From CAVQBP01 sp963848195 (GTDB lineage: Bacteria; Bacteroidota; Ignavibacteria; Ignavibacteriales; Ignavibacteriaceae), in the NCBI GenBank assembly GCA_963848195.1, contig CAWKCY010000020.1, positions 1 to 64,000 on the forward strand: a stretch of DNA of 64,000 nt. The letters are read 5' to 3'. The notes under the pieces were generated by a model. The model was not told where the DNA came from and ran no database searches. It saw nothing but the letters and a program-made list of their open reading frames with translations. Positions 62,994 through 64,000 of this stretch are shown here, one piece after another. The number at the start of each line of letters is the position of its first letter. The first letter of the stretch is position 1. The translations under genes and the position numbers were made by a program.

Positions 62994-64000
62994 CTATTTT
63001 AAGTCTTTAATAAATCCGCGTAATTTATTAAAAGGGATTATTCTTACATCTTGAATTTTAAAAGATTCACTGCCAGTGTAGATTAAGATTTTTTCAATAT
63101 TCATTCTTGAAGTTGGAACTGGAAATTTACTCAAGTTCCTTAAATAATCACCATTATACGTTTCACCCCCTTTAATTTCAATTGCAGTTAAATTTTCATT
63201 TTCTTTTTCTACAATACAATCGATTTCAACACCATTACTTTCCCTCCAGTAATAAACCGCAGGCTTTTTACCATCGTGGTATCCGCTTTTAATTATCTCG
63301 CTTATTACTAAATTTTCAAAAAGTGCACCGTATGCAAAATGATTTCTAACCGAATTTGGGCCTGATAATTTTAATAATGAAGATGCTACTCCGGTATCAT
63401 AAAAATAAAGTTTAGGAGATTTTATTAATCTTTTATTAAAATTTTTATAATAAGGCTGGAGCAAAAAAATGATAAAACTTGATTCCAGTAAAGACAGCCA
63501 TGACTTAACTGTATTCACAGATATGCCAGTATCATTTGCCAATGATGTTATATTTATTATTTGCCCAATTCTTCCTGCACATAAACCTAAAAATTTTGTA
63601 AATGTATTTAAGTTTTCAATAGATTTTAATGATCGTAGATCTCTTTCCAGATATGTTTGAATATATGAAGGATAGAAATCTCCCGGATGAATATCTTTAT
63701 CATAAATTCTCGGATAGAATCCTTTTAAGATTGTTTCACTTAAATTTTGTTTCGAAATTATTTCGAGCTCGGTTATATCAAAAGGGAAAAGATGATTAAT
63801 GTTAACACGGCCCGCAAGGGATTGTGATATTTTTTCATTTAATAAAAAGCTTTGCGAACCGGATAAAATATATTGACCGACGGAATTCCTCTCATCTGAA
63901 ATTACCTGAATATAACTGAAAAGTTCCGGTATATTTTGAGCCTCATCAAAAATTACATTTGGCCCTGCATCTCTTAAAAATCCTGCTAAATCCGATTGTA
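62994..64000 (-). CDS. AAA-family ATPase with DUF4143 domain, 5' end outside the window
   Basis: The frame is open from 62994 to the right edge without a stop, so the protein is at least 335 residues and the N-terminus with Walker A is missing. Visible parts are Walker B VIFDEAQNIPEL, YILSGSQSFLLNEKISQSL, the switch arginine region GRVNINHLFPFDITE, and the DUF4143 part (HFAYGALFENLVISEIIKSG, then VYYWRESNGVEIDCIV). Such proteins are common, patchily inherited ATPases, sometimes linked to toxin-like systems, with unclear function. An internal TTG at 63542 is not the start. Confidence 0.88.
   Translation of the reverse strand, partial: QSDLAGFLRDAGPNVIFDEAQNIPELFSYIQVISDERNSVGQYILSGSQSFLLNEKISQSLAGRVNINHLFPFDITELEIISKQNLSETILKGFYPRIYDKDIHPGDFYPSYIQTYLERDLRSLKSIENLNTFTKFLGLCAGRIGQIINITSLANDTGISVNTVKSWLSLLESSFIIFLLQPYYKNFNKRLIKSPKLYFYDTGVASSLLKLSGPNSVRNHFAYGALFENLVISEIIKSGYHDGKKPAVYYWRESNGVEIDCIVEKENENLTAIEIKGGETYNGDYLRNLSKFPVPTSRMNIEKILIYTGSESFKIQDVRIIPFNKLRGFIKDLK

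Noticed and set aside
63542..63544. TTG at 63542 as the start of the DUF4143 gene
   Set aside because: The same frame continues without a stop to the window edge and encodes Walker B and other ATPase motifs.

Overview
The window is AT-rich chromosomal DNA from a member of the Bacteroidota/Chlorobi/Ignavibacteriota superphylum, most probably an Ignavibacteria-like organism. The grounds are two large exported proteins ending in type IX secretion (T9SS) sorting domains with the NYPNPFNP signature, a PorD-like (DUF4835) protein, a TonB receptor with a DUF4249 lipoprotein partner, frequent TTG/GTG starts and many long barrel proteins. No phage, complete insertion sequence, CRISPR array or rRNA is visible. 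One tRNA is cut by the left edge and an AAA/DUF4143 ATPase gene by the right edge.

Layout. 1-4069: partial tRNA, a haem lipoprotein, and a divergent three-gene set that looks like a complete bacterial ceramide pathway (CerR-like reductase, serine palmitoyltransferase, GNAT-type ceramide synthase). 4073-7997: PorD-like protein and two outer-membrane barrels, one with an N-terminal helix-hairpin-helix segment. 8095-12429: signalling genes (receiver-cyclase, PAS histidine kinase, LytTR regulator, stand-alone degenerate receiver). 12503-19006: small stress-type proteins, a DUF4331 T9SS cargo protein, TPR protein, DUF6702-like protein, HupE/UreJ membrane protein and an SDR. 19151-23550: TonB receptor, DUF4249 lipoprotein and a tandem rhodanese lipoprotein lacking both catalytic cysteines. 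23639-26833: Rrf2 regulator, IscS, an unknown small protein, IscA and superoxide dismutase. 27045-32403: purD, glycosyltransferase, guaB and glutaryl-CoA dehydrogenase. 32543-39793: a six-gene MacAB-TolC-like export operon with three permeases.

40347-43853: a porin, a short PstS-like protein and a chemoreceptor, probably one sensing unit. 43905-44355: a frameshifted GNAT gene. 44984-50987: tRNA nucleotidyltransferase/poly(A) polymerase, AI-2E-family transporter, an unusual membrane-anchored HExxH metallopeptidase with TPRs, and murA. 51619-55756: a T9SS-exported sugar-dehydrogenase-like propeller and a four-gene operon (PTPS, GTP cyclohydrolase I, two SDRs) that fits tetrahydrobiopterin synthesis. 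55900-56842: peroxiredoxin and rhodanese. 57572-62600: a second MacAB-TolC-like export operon led by a Spy-like periplasmic protein.

The gaps are rich in repeats: a GATG(A/T)CATC palindrome placed just after stop codons at five loci, dispersed ACTTG-type hexamer repeats, a 125-bp MITE-like element, large hairpins near 51.2 kb, and a tandem array of about 75-bp units at 56.95-57.53 kb. All functional statements come from reading motifs; no database search was run.
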